The position numbers and the translations under genes were made by a program. Below, piece after piece: positions 1 through 10,487 of a stretch of 18,341 nt of DNA; positions within the stretch are counted from its first letter, which is position 1; every line of letters begins with the position of its first letter. This DNA is from CAZEYI01 sp964422855 (GTDB lineage Bacteria; Patescibacteriota; Gracilibacteria; Absconditabacterales; Absconditicoccaceae). The DNA lies in contig CAYRCS010000020.1 of NCBI GenBank assembly GCA_964422855.1, forward strand, positions 1-18,341, read 5' to 3'. A model generated the notes under the pieces. It ran no database searches and was not told the DNA's origin. It saw only the letters and a program-made list of their open reading frames with translations.

Positions 1-3000
1 GATTGTGTGGATACCACATTTCACTGTGCGTCTGTTATTTCCAATGTGAGAGTTCATTCAAGATCCGAATCTATCCCATCCGCATCATCAAATATACTTA
101 CCGTAGATCATGTACTTGATCCTACGATAAATCCTGTGTTTGCTCATCATGTACTAAATCATGAGAACGTCCATTGATAGCTGACTGCGGTACCGGTACT
201 CAATGTCGCACCATATACAGAGATCCATCATGTAAGATATGTATTGTCATAGGCATCGTATCCTGTTAGCATAGCAATACTTGATGATATGACATAATCT
301 ATAGTTCCACTTGTTGTAATACCTCCTACTGTATCTATACTTCCATTACCACACATATTGACTGTTTGTACTACGAAAGGACAGTTTATATCTAGCCATG
401 CAGCACCACTTGCAGCATATCCATAGTAATTGAAGTTTACATTTCCTGTATATATACCTACTCCTGTGTAGGTATTTGGAGATCACTGTCGTCCACTTTC
501 CGATATCCCATTCCCCCGACTAATATTGTATGAATGAAATCTATATGTTTGAAGCGGAGGATTTGCAATTGGGGTAAATGTGAATGGTGTTCCTCATGTA
601 GCAAAATTTGTAATCTGCGAACATAAAAATGGATCGATCGTACATACAGATCCACAACCATCTCCATCTATCAAATTACCGTCATCACACTGTTCGTTTG
701 CTTCTGGTACACCATTGCCACACACAGAGAAACATGAGTTTGTATAACTAAATACAGATTGTTGGTATGTGTAATCTTTTCTCAAATCTGGTTCTGTAAG
801 ATATGTTAATCCCCGAGTAAAGTAAGGTTTAACTATACCGTATCATGATGCATACATATGCGATCATGATGCGTTGACTCACGTCAATGATGTTACTGGA
901 GTCATCGTAGGATAATCTCGATACCATCGCTTTGGTATAAGATCATTGAATCAGGTATCAGAGTATTGGTTTACTGTTTGTATATATCCTGTTTGTGATA
1001 TTATTTGTCCTATCGATCTATCATCCAATGTTAAAGTTAATCCCGAGAATGATTGTACTTCCTGGTATGCAGAATATAGATAACATCATGGAGATGCATC
1101 ATTAATCGCATTATCTGCACAGATCAGTCTTAACTGTACATCACTAGAGTATGATCCATTAGAAACATTTAAATGTATTGTCCCTTCAACATGGTAAGGC
1201 GTGTTCAATGTAGATATATGTAATGCAAATCATGTAGATGATGTACCTCAGACTATATTCCATCCGCTCAGGTTGAATCATGTTATCCCATTGTATCATG
1301 AAAATTGTCCTACAGACCAGTTATATATCAACCCAGAACCTAGAGTTGTACTAACAAAATTAATGTCGATATTTCTATCTCCTGTCCATCACGTAGCTAC
1401 AAATGCAAATTTTGGTTCTAGGATAGTTTGGTATGATGTGACACATGTGTTTGTGGTACACTGATTGCTACAACCATCGTAATTATCGCTATTGCCATCA
1501 TCACACTGTTCGTTTGCTTCTGGTACACCATTGCCACAATATGTAGCATTATTTACTTGTATCTGATCACTACATGTACTTATTATCGATCCAGATGAGT
1601 AATTATATTCGTATACTGTGATCGTATAAGTACCAGGAATATTGTAGGTATGCCCTATAAGATTGTTACCTGTGGTTCCATCTCCGTAGTCTATATAATC
1701 AAACAGGAATCCTGTAGATCATATGCCATTAAATGCAACATTTAATGGAGCATCTCATGTTGCTGGGTTTACTTGTATACTACATGATCCTGTATACAAT
1801 GTACATGTCGTAAGATTACATCATCCATTCATATCATCACACTCTTCTGTTCATTCTAGGATGGAATTGCCACAAACTGGCGCAGCTATTCATCTGATCT
1901 GTCCGTAATAATTTGATATGAGTCATTGGCCTGCTATATCATATCCTGCTCTAAATATCTTGAGTCCATTTGATGGAACTAAGTATTGTGATCCAAGAGC
2001 ATATTGTAAACCAGCAAGTGGTCCTACAAATCATGGTCATGGTACCCCATCCCATATGATATCATTTACGCCTGTAACGACAAATCATTTTGTAGTACCT
2101 GTATTTGCGTTCATCTCGATATCAAATGGACCGTTGTCATATCTATAGGTAAATCATCCTGAGGCAAATGTCGTTCATTCGTTGGTAAGATTCATATTTC
2201 ATCAGAAATCTGTGTATCCTGTATATACAGCATCACCAACAAACATACCTGACACAAAAGTCCCTGTACTAACTATATTTGCCATGCTATCATGACCAAC
2301 CGGCTGATTTTGTTTATATATGTAAGGGAAGAATGTATACTGTACTGCTAATGTTGGCGTCCATCATCCTATCTGTCCACGCGTATTACAGTATGGATAG
2401 ACGAGAAGATTTTGTGATAGATTGTTGGTTGATTGGATAGCCCAGTTACATGTCATAGATCATGTATCGGTAAGATTGTTACTGATAGTAGGAGCCCAAG
2501 GATATGAACTAGGCTGGAGTTGTGCATCATTACCATTGGTTCATACAAAGTTTGTGCTATTATCAAACATATGCAATCCATTGTATGTATTGCCCTGTGT
2601 TGTTGATGTCGCGATACCGAAGGTATTGTTGTATACCGAGACATTATTGAATATAAGATCACTAGGAATTGCTGCCAAGACTATAGATACTCCATAATCA
2701 TTGTTGTATATATCCACATTGTTGATAACATTGCCTGCTCGCTTCGAGATCAATCATGTTGTATTGTTGTATATAGCTGCATTATTCACACTACTGAGTC
2801 CACCTTCTAAGACAACTCAAGCCATACTGTTGTTGTATACGAGTGCGTTTAGTAAGCGAGTGTTTTCACCAGCCTCCTGTCGGAATCAGATGCGATTGTT
2901 ATATAATTGTGCGTCATAAAACGTGTTGTTTGCTGATTTGAACTCAATATGTACTCAATCGTTACCATTATCAAAACCAACTATATTTTCAAAAAGATTG

Positions 3001-5129
3001 TCTTCACTATTTGTTATCTGGATACCATTGTCTCAGTTATCGTATGTTTGTATAAATGACAGCTGATTGTTGTTTGCATTACCTATTAAATGAACTCCAT
3101 GCATATCGTTAGCATATGCTTTTATATTGTGTATACGCGAATATCTTGAATCCTCTATAGATATACCGTGACTTGTATTGCCAGATACTTCTCAAGTCGT
3201 GACGTGCGTACCCTGTGCCTGTAGTATCTGTATGCCATTGTCTATATTATCATATGCACGAAGATTTTGTATATAGTTTGTATATGGTGTATCAGATATT
3301 GATATACCATCATCACCATTTTCATAGGCAACTATATCATGTAAGATATTGCCAGATATATCCATAGTCAAACCAAAACCAGCATATCCTATATTGTTAT
3401 GTGATGTACTATATCTGATAATATTGTTATCAGCACCAACCATCCAGGATATATTATCTCCTGCAATACCAAATCATGCACCATTATTACTATGAGCTTC
3501 CGAATATTCAACGATATTATCATGCCCAAGAAAGATCATAATACCTATCCCATTGTTTGCATATGCTGCTAGAGAGTGAGATACTGTATTGTATGCAGTA
3601 GCCGTACCAAACAACAATATTCCAGCACTTTGTACGGTTCCTGTAGCGGTTACTCCTGTGATGACATTGTATTGACTATCTAATATAATCACTCCATTTT
3701 GTCCGTTTTGTGGAATATTGCTCGACTGCAATGTATTGTAACTTGCGCCATTGGCAATATAAACCCCAGCCAAAGTATTTACCCTACTGGTAATTCATTT
3801 TATAATATTGCCTGAGCTTCATTGGTCCAGGAATACTCCATGATTTTGATTGCCGGATATCAATCATCCAGACATTAACAAATTATTTGTATCTATAGTT
3901 TGTATACCATTGTTGCCATTTCCTGTACTACTTGCGTTGATAAGTGATATGCTTTGCGATCAAGTAATGTGTATACCATTTCTCACATTCGCGCTTATAA
4001 CTACGTTTGATAGATATAGATTGGTAACGTTGTCCATATATAGGCCATACCCTTCGAATGTAGTATTGCCAATAGCAAATAATCCATTTCCCGTCACTCC
4101 AGAAACGTTTTTCATATAGAGACCATATCATCCATTGGCACTAAAGGTAGGGTTGTGTATTTGCCATTTATTGAAAACGATTCCTGTGCTATTTTCTATA
4201 ATAACGCCATCTCCATAGTTATTATCATAATACCTTCCATTGAAAGTTATGCCAGACGAATTTGTAATATGTGCTCCAGCTTGATAGTTATATGCAGTGT
4301 CTGCATATAGTTGTATATTTTGTGAATTATTGATAAGTAATCAGGTTTGATTCAAAGATATATATGAAAACCGTTGTCCTGTGGACTCTCCTATCATAAT
4401 GTCATTGACTCATGTTACTACTGTACCATATGGATTGCCATAATTAGCGTAATTATTGTAATATATATTTGATCATCATTCTATAAGAACTCATTGGTTA
4501 TAGTAATATCTAACCTCACCTACATATATTGTACTACTATCCATATTCTTTGTATGTATAGCTGTTCCTACTGTATTTCATCACAATGTCGGTGGCTGAA
4601 ACAATATTTGTCCAACTACAATATTTGTCGCATCATCTATATATAAACCTGTAAGAAAATTCCCCGAAAATTGCAATAATGCTCCTGTAGTATATGCATT
4701 AGTTTTCTGTCCGATAATAGCCGTACAATCATCTGGCATAGTTACAGTACCTGTTTTGATATGTGGTCCAGCCTCTAGAACATATATTGTATTGCCTAGC
4801 AAGGTGTCAGGCACATTGTTAGTTCCTGAATTTATGTATACCACATTCATCGTATTTGGATCACATATATGTTGTGTCCAATATTTTGAGTATCTCGTCT
4901 CGTCAGTTTGTCCTATACCATCTCCATAGACTGTATTTATAATCTGTGCGCTATTCCCCGGAGTCCAATCATTATCCCAGAAATCTTGATCCAATCGATC
5001 TTCGTTTGTCGACCAAGCATATGTTTGCTGGTTCGCAACATCAGAAATCTGAATACCTAGGAAAGCTCATACTCATACCAGAGCTAAGGCTAATCATAGG
5101 ATGTGTTGTTTTGGTAATTTTCGCATCAT
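1..5129 (-). CDS. Giant secreted beta-helix / DUF4215 / PKD surface protein (3' end outside window)
   Basis: With UGA read as glycine the frame is open from the ATG at 5129 to the window edge (about 1709 codons, no UAA or UAG found, more than 40 in-frame UGA). The start is a double ATG (5129, 5126). It is followed by a basic stretch and a hydrophobic core rich in L, A, V and G, as in a signal peptide or anchor, and then a polar mature region. Residues roughly 80-900 are a parallel beta-helix with short Asn/Gly-rich coils such as GISISDT and NGIQILQAQ, typical of NosD/PbH1-type repeats. Residues near 1085-1110, 1195-1225 and 1470-1500 are DUF4215 (myxococcus-type disulfide) modules with CGNxxxExxExCDD. 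A PKD-like domain (DYGDGT ... HTYNIPGTYTITV) lies near 1115-1180. It is probably a cell-surface adhesin or matrix protein. Ligand and C-terminal anchor cannot be seen. Confidence 0.85.
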
Positions 5130-5159
5130 AGTATAGTAAGAGAAGTAATACATGCGATA

Positions 5160-5188
5160 ATTATCCCCTTAGAGAGAAGAAAATGCAA
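5160..5188 (-). promoter_or_regulatory. Putative promoter of the giant surface protein gene
   Basis: On the minus strand TTGCAT (5188-5183), a 17-nt spacer and GATAAT (5165-5160) match sigma-70 boxes. The expected transcription start near 5152 gives a leader of about 23 nt before ATG 5129. The leader shows no Shine-Dalgarno sequence. Confidence 0.45.
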
Positions 5189-5217
5189 AGTACCATACAT
5201 ACTACAGGCGATAGTAT

Positions 5218-5247
5218 TTGACATTATTTTTTTTAGATATATAGAAT
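5218..5247 (+). promoter_or_regulatory. Putative promoter of the small basic peptide gene
   Basis: A consensus TTGACA at 5218-5223 is followed after 18 nt by TAGAAT at 5242-5247. It lies about 65 nt upstream of the small ORF at 5318 and diverges from the promoter of the giant surface gene. The full -35 match makes it one of the stronger promoter candidates here. Confidence 0.5.
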
Positions 5248-5317
5248 GTATGTGAAAATCTTGCAAGTGTGTGGTGTAAAGTTATAGCTATGTTAATTTA
5301 TCTTGTCTGGTGTGTGT

Positions 5318-5479
5318 ATGTCAGTAATGGAAAAACGTCTCAATAAGTGGTTGGCTACATTGATCTTGGGTGGGACTTTGATAAGCTTGGGAAGAACCCC
5401 AAAAGGGAAAACATTGATCAAAAAAATTCTTGGATTTCTCCAGTCTGGTATCGTTGAATTGAAAAAAAATATTAAATAA
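5318..5479 (+). CDS. Small basic, single-hydrophobic-segment peptide (53 aa), unknown function
   Basis: An ATG at 5318 opens 53 codons ending in TAA at 5477-5479; a second in-frame ATG at 5327 would give 50 residues. A short charged head (MEKRLNKW) is followed by a hydrophobic or amphipathic stretch (LATLILGGTLISLG). The C-terminal half is strongly Lys-rich, with a second amphipathic segment (KILGFLQSGIVEL). No UGA codon is used. The last 8 bases overlap the end of alr on the other strand. A good TTGACA-type promoter upstream and the coherent hydropathy suggest a real gene, but no family is recognised. It could be a small membrane protein or a toxin-like peptide; nothing in the sequence decides this. 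Confidence 0.55.
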   Translation: MSVMEKRLNKWLATLILGGTLISLGRTPKGKTLIKKILGFLQSGIVELKKNIK

Positions 5480-6611
5480 TTTCTCTCCTCAGTGACTTAT
5501 CTATTCTGACTAAATTTTCGTAGACAATTGTATCTGATGCTTGTGCTAGAGCGTAGAGCGAGTTTGGTGCTTTGGGATCATTGCTGACAATTTCAATTTC
5601 ATCGCCGTATCTCACACTACGATCACCCAAATCAACGCATGATAAATTCATAGTAATACGACCGATCTGGTCTATTTTTTTTCCTTTTCGTCTAAAGGAT
5701 ATTTTATTACTCGCACTTCTGGGCAATCACTCTGCATAGCCAAATGGCACCACACCTACCGTCGTAGAAGACATTGCAATCCACTGATATTCGTAGCTCA
5801 CTCACTGCCCTGCTGGCACATCGTGCATGGCTATCAAACGCGAAGTTATAGATAATGCCGGCTTGAGTTTGCGACCGTTGTCGTAAAACTCATCACTGGG
5901 TTGGAGTGGATTGTATCCGTATAGCGCCAACCCTGGTCTACATGCATTGAAGAAATCATCTTTCATTTTCAATGTCCCAGCGCTATTTGCAATATACCTA
6001 TATGCGGGAGTCAATCCTGCGTTCAATATCTGATAATACATTGCCTTAAACTTCGTGATCTGCTCATCCATGCTATAGGTGCCGAGTACATCCGCACTAT
6101 GAAAATGTGAGAGTACTCCTTCGATAGTGATATGTGGATGCTGCATACAAAATTTTACTACTGGACCAATCTGGTGTTCATCTATCCCCTCTCTGTACAT
6201 ACCAGTATTGAGGAACAAATGCACCGTCACCGGTTCTTTACGATCGGCCAGTATTTCCAACACTTTCATATTATATACACAGAAGGTTACTTTTTTTCGA
6301 TCAAATTTTTTGTAATTTTCGGGGAGCGTTTCTCCGAGGACGAGAATTTTTTTGTCTGTATGTTTGCTTACTATCTTATACTCTGGGAATGAATCGACGA
6401 CCAAATATTTAGCATCGGTACGATCCAAAATTTCTGTGATCTGTTTGAGTCCATGCCCGTAGGCATTGGCTTTTATAACTGGGAAAATATCTGCTTGTGG
6501 TTGGAGTCACTGCAATACTTTGTAATTATGGATGATGTTGTCGGCACTAATAAACACCTTGTTCATGGGCGTCACGCGAGTACCAAATAGTCGGCGAAAA
6601 AATCAGAACAT
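5472..6611 (-). CDS. alr: Alanine racemase
   Basis: This PLP enzyme interconverts L- and D-alanine in the cytoplasm and supplies D-Ala for peptidoglycan. The PLP-binding lysine is K47 in the motif VIKANAYGHG. The C-terminal catalytic tyrosine is expected to be Y292 in FGYAEGLPR, followed by the family's G-R-x-x-M segment (IGRITMNLSCVDL) and GDEIEIV. At 379 residues it has the normal family length. I chose ATG 6611 because the extension MFGFFRRLFG resembles the basic leader common in CPR alanine racemases; ATG 6566 is the alternative. Four UGA codons are in frame (residues 3, 35, about 270 and 295), and G295 is part of the conserved catalytic motif. The gene is divergent from clpC across 156 bp that hold a CIRCE-like element. 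Its 3' end overlaps the small peptide gene by 8 bp. Confidence 0.93.
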
Positions 6612-6682
6612 TCCTTTGTATATAGTATGTAAATATCTATACAATGACTACAGATTGCAGTAAGGTATGCAAGTGCTGATTG

Positions 6683-6707
6683 TAGCACTAAAATATATTA
6701 AGTGCTA
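6683..6707. promoter_or_regulatory. CIRCE-like inverted repeat (putative HrcA operator)
   Basis: The sequence is TAGCACT-N11-AGTGCTA with perfect 7-bp arms. It aligns with the CIRCE consensus TTAGCACTC-N9-GAGTGCTAA at exactly the right spacing; only the outermost and innermost base of each 9-bp arm differ. An extra AGTGCT half-site lies just upstream at 6672-6677. It sits between alr and the Clp ATPase gene, directly before that gene's putative promoter, so heat-shock control by the repressor HrcA is the likely role. No hrcA is in the window. Confidence 0.72.
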
Positions 6708-6735
6708 TTGTAGTGGGAGAAGAAATAGTTATATA
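6708..6735 (+). promoter_or_regulatory. Putative promoter of clpC
   Basis: TTGTAG (6708-6713), a 16-nt spacer and TATATA (6730-6735) lie immediately after the CIRCE-like repeat. The predicted start near 6743 leaves about 25 nt of leader before ATG 6768. The -35 box is weak, so the assignment rests mostly on position. Confidence 0.4.
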
Positions 6736-6767
6736 AGGCGATATATTTATCATTAGTATTGGTATAT

Positions 6768-9377
6768 ATGCAAGCAACCACCTATACAAGTCACGCCTTA
6801 CGTTGTATCCAGTATGCAAGTATATTGGCTACTACACGCAGACAGAGAATTATCGGTGGGGATGTATTGTTTTGGGGTATTATGCACTTCATCACACAAC
6901 AAAAACACTTCAATCTCTTCTGTCAAATACTTGGTCTACCCGAAAAAGCAATAATTTCTTATGTCGAAAATATAGTAACACATCAAGTAACTGAATGACT
7001 CGGAGATCATTCGAGATCTTTGGTTTTTGGTAAAAGATTGCAAAACTATATTGATGAATTTGTCCACCAGCCAGACCACAAATTAGACTTTTTGTCACTC
7101 TTCTATGTATCATTTTTTGATTTGTCATCTGAAACTAAGGACTACCTCAAGGGGCAGTGAGTATGACTCGATACCCTGCAGAGCAACACGGAAGTACTGC
7201 TCAAAAATGCTGCTATTCACCAGGTTGGGGTCCTTGCGTTTTTGGAAGTTCTGCATACAATGTTTACTAAACTACATTTAGATCCTCAACAAGTAAAGAT
7301 AATGCACATCGAAAAACGAGATACTATGGACGACTTGAAATTGCTCGTACAAGCTAAGAAAGAACAACAGACCAATGTCCAGACAGTGGACGCTATCCAA
7401 TCCTTTGATGGTGTAGAAAGCGAAATTGCCGACAAGAGCAATGCGAACAATCCTACTGCGGACAAAGATGAAGAAAAAAAACTTACTATCGAATACTTTA
7501 GTACTGACCTCACCAGAGACTATAAGGATGGATTTATCGATCCGATCATTGGTAGAGAAAAAGAAATCCAACAAGTGATCTATACTCTCTTGAGAAAAAA
7601 TAAGAGTAATCCTCTCCTCATCGGTGAAGCTGGTGTTGGTAAGACCGCTATCGTCGAATGATTGGCTCAGAGAATAGCCAAAGGCGATGTCCCTGAAAAG
7701 CTCAAGAACAAGAGAATCATGATGCTCGATATGGCTGGCTTGGTTGCTGGTACAAAATATAGAGGTGAATTTGAAGCTAGACTCAAAGCGATACTAGAAG
7801 AATCTATGGATCCGACAAATAACATCATCCTCTTTGTGGATGAATTGCATACCATCATAGGTGCGGGTGGGCAAGAAAATAATGACGCAGCACAGATGAT
7901 CAAACCGCTTCTTGCGAGAGGTAAGATCAAGATGATCGGTGCGACTACTTTTGATGAATATCAAAAACACATCGAAAAAGATGCTGCACTCAAGAGAAGA
8001 TTCCAAGAAGTGACTGTGGACGAACCAGATGTAGCGACGACGAAGCAAATCATCATGGGACTCAAACAAGTCTATGAAGACTTCCACGGCGTACAGATCA
8101 GTGAAGAAGCTATCGACTCAGCTATCATACTCAGTAAGAGATATATGCTCAATAAGCATTTGCCTGATAAGGCACTTGATATCATCGATGAAGCATGTGC
8201 CAAAAAATCTACCATGACACAAGCGCTCGAAAAAGATGATACTTACAAAGAACAAGAAGCAAGACTTAAGAAGATCGAAACAGACATAGAAAAAGCTATC
8301 GACAAGCAAGATTACTTCAAAGCAGCAGAACTCAAAGAAGAAGAAGAAAGCATCAAGAAAGATATGAGAAAAATTAGAAACACAAAAAACCTACCTCTCC
8401 ATCTTAGACTCAGTATTGAAACACACGATGTGGGTGAAGTACTTGCAGACAAGTCTGGTATCCCGACGAATGTGGTGACTGAATCTGAAGTAACCAAACT
8501 CAAGAGATTGCAAAAAGATCTCCAAGAAAAAATTCACGGACAAGATGAAGCAGTACAAAATATCGTGAAGTCTTTGACCAGAAATAGACTATCAGTGGTT
8601 GATAGAGAAAAACCTATCGGTTCATTCTTATTCCTTGGACCTACATGAGTTGGTAAAACGTATCTAGCTAAGTTGATCGCAAAAGACTACTTTGGATCAG
8701 AAAAAGCGATGATCAGAATAGATATGTCAGAGTTTATGGAAAAATTCTCTGTATCCAAACTCATCGGTTCGCCAGCTGGATATGTCGGCTATGAAGAAGG
8801 TGGAAATTTGACTGAAGCAGTGAGAAAAAGACCCTACTCTGTTGTATTGTTTGATGAAATAGAAAAGGCATCTCCTGATGTACTCAATGTATTGTTACAA
8901 ATACTTGATGAAGGAACAATCAAAGATAGTAAGGGTAGAATTGTTGACTTCAAAAATACTATCGTGATCATGACATCAAACTTGGGTGCAGAAGAATTTG
9001 GCAAGAAACAAGCAACTATCTGATTTAGTGGCGGCACAGAAGACCAGAGAGAAGTAAAAAACTTCGATGATATCAAAGCAAGAGTGATGGTGATCGTCAA
9101 AGAATTTATGTCTCCAGAATTGCTCAATAGAATCGATTATGTGACTATCTTTAGATGGCTGGATAAGCCTATCTTGCAGGCTATATTTAAGACCAAGCTT
9201 GAAGAATTCCTCTGAGTATGGAAAGCCAAAACAGGAGCTAAGATACCTAAATTTACACAAAAACAGATCGAAGAAATTATCGATAAGGTCTACGATCCAG
9301 CACTTGGTGCAAGACCATTGGATAGATATATCCATCAAGAAATTGAACCGAAGCTGATCGATCAGATTATGGAGTAA
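6768..9377 (+). CDS. clpC: ClpC-type AAA+ unfoldase (ClpP partner)
   Basis: This is a two-ring ATPase of the ClpA/B/C family, 869 residues, one frame through seven UGA codons. The N-domain plus an acidic linker runs to about residue 240, longer than usual. NBD1 has Walker A GEAGVGKT (286-293), Walker B LFVDELHT (about 355) and GAGG. The middle domain is short and carries a UVR-like helix pair (about 510-530, DYFKAAELKEEEE), as in ClpC rather than the long coiled coil of ClpB. NBD2 has GPTGVGKT (624-631), VVLFDEIEKASPDVLN and TSNLGA. The tripeptide IGF (751-753) sits where ClpC and ClpA carry the ClpP-docking loop, so it probably feeds ClpP. ATG 6768 is preferred over an in-frame TTG at 6759. 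A CIRCE-like site upstream suggests HrcA control. From about residue 190 nearly every arginine is AGA. Confidence 0.92.
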
Positions 9378-9398
9378 ATAATATGGATCTACTCAAGA

Positions 9399-9426
9399 TA
9401 AAAACCACCCGGCCGGGTGGTTTTTA
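9399..9426. terminator. Perfect palindromic intrinsic terminator after clpC
   Basis: A 28-bp perfect palindrome (TAAAAACCACCCGG and its complement) starts 22 bp after the clpC stop. It has a GC-rich core and flanking A and T tracts, so it can terminate in both directions. Confidence 0.85.
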
Positions 9427-9444
9427 TTTATCAAACAATAATCA

Positions 9445-9472
9445 TTGACTCTTTTTGTTGTTTATATATGAT
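9445..9472 (+). promoter_or_regulatory. Putative promoter of the 216-aa unknown gene, nearly leaderless
   Basis: TTGACT (9445-9450), a 16-nt spacer and TATGAT (9467-9472) are good sigma-70 matches. Transcription would start near 9479-9480, only a few bases before ATG 9482, implying an almost leaderless mRNA. Confidence 0.5.
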
Positions 9473-9481
9473 ACATTGTAT

Positions 9482-10132
9482 ATGCAAATATATTTAGATA
9501 TATTTAACTATACATATATGCCGATATTTGAAAAGCATGAAAATATATTTATGAACGAATATGACTTAGATAGAGTAAGTGGTAAGTTAGTTTCTGACAA
9601 CACTATAGATCGTGGACCTAGTCTTGATAGCGTTCGAATACACAATCGCATCTGGACTCCCCTAGACGATGCTCTTATGCCTAAAGCCATCATATATAGC
9701 TTGCACTCAAATCTTACATCAATAAGCAAAAAAATTGTAGATAGCAAAGGACGTGAACTCATTCATGCCTTATGCGATACGAGAGATTATATAAATCTTT
9801 ACTTCAACCATACGAAAACAAAACCGGTTCATATACCACAGTATACGAGATGATCTTACAATAAAAATTTCTTACAAAAACTAGTCGATGATTGCGCATT
9901 GACACTTGCATATTGTAGTGATCCTTTGGGAATGCAAGCCACTCATACTATAACAGCAACAAGCCTAGCTCTTCGCGAAGTAATAGCTCACACTGTATGA
10001 TTTAATGAAGTTGCTCACCTTCCTAGCCAAGTGAAAGATAAAACAAGTAATTTTACTCAGAAGGCTTTTTTGTTAGATTCATATTATATCTGGCTCGACA
10101 ATATAGGCATAATCGATGTCCGTAATAAATAA
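9482..10132 (+). CDS. Unknown protein, 216 aa
   Basis: The frame from ATG 9482 to TAA 10130-10132 is continuous only if UGA at residues 124 and 173 is glycine. The product looks soluble and globular, with no signal peptide, membrane span or low-complexity tract. It begins MQIYLDIFNYTYMPIFEKH and contains a mixed helical C-terminal half (LVDDCALTLAYCSDPLG, then TATSLALREVIAH). I recognise no catalytic motif or family. It is a single-gene unit between two terminators, with its own promoter that leaves almost no leader. An in-frame ATG at 9518 is an alternative start. Codon use resembles the neighbouring genes. Confidence 0.7.
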
Positions 10133-10188
10133 TTAGCTCACATTATGTAATACAATATTACTAGAACATATAATTTTTATATAACAGG

Positions 10189-10217
10189 GAAGGCCTCACT
10201 GAAACAGCGAGGCCTTC
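10189..10217. terminator. Bidirectional hairpin between convergent genes
   Basis: GAAGGCCTC and GAGGCCTTC form a perfect 9-bp stem with an 11-nt loop, between the stop of the 216-aa gene (10132) and that of the 73-aa gene (10241). The T-tract is weak on either side, so termination is likely but not textbook. Confidence 0.55.
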
Positions 10218-10240
10218 TTAATAGTTTGGAGTTATGAATA

Positions 10241-10462
10241 TTATTCAATCCGCAAACAAACCTGTTTAAATGGTTTGTTTGGGTCCCAGTTTGCTTGGTC
10301 ACGGATGACCTTGCCATCCTGAACCATAACCCATTCATAAACTCCTGGAGGTGGTACCTGTGTTTCAGGTTTTCTCTCCTTTTGTGTTCCAAGGCTCATA
10401 GCCCCAGCACAACAAACTCCCACTACCGAAACCAGTAGTGCATACATTAACGTTTTTTTCAT
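10241..10462 (-). CDS. Small secreted protein, 73 aa, unknown function
   Basis: ATG 10462 starts MKKTLMYALLVSVVGVCCAG, a typical Sec signal peptide with two lysines, a hydrophobic core and an Ala/Gly-rich end, probably cleaved near AGA-M. The mature part is about 48 residues: a charged Pro-rich linker (KERKPETQVPPPG) and then a compact segment, YEWVMVQDGKVIRDQANW, ending in NKPFKQVCLRIE. The Cys pair is not a proper lipobox, because the residues before it are V-G-V. The frame extends upstream to 10558, but that part overlaps the dnaA terminator and is probably not translated. No UGA codon is used. Family not recognised. Confidence 0.6.
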   Translation of the reverse strand: MKKTLMYALLVSVVGVCCAGAMSLGTQKERKPETQVPPPGVYEWVMVQDGKVIRDQANWDPNKPFKQVCLRIE

Positions 10463-10487
10463 CTTACGACAATTTTGGTGAGGTCGA

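Noticed and set aside
1201..2919. Plus-strand ORFs opposite the giant surface protein
   Set aside because: They are short, lack start context and lie antisense to a long frame with recognisable domains.
5130..5317. A structured RNA gene in the divergent intergenic region
   Set aside because: Only two promoter-like sequences are visible; no tRNA-like or stable stem pattern was found.
6768..9377. clpC, alr and miaA as pseudogenes broken by several in-frame stops
   Set aside because: Every interrupting codon is UGA at a position where glycine is expected; no UAA, UAG or frameshift occurs.
10241..10462. Lipoprotein signal in the 73-aa secreted protein
   Set aside because: The residues before the Cys pair (V-G-V) do not fit the lipobox.
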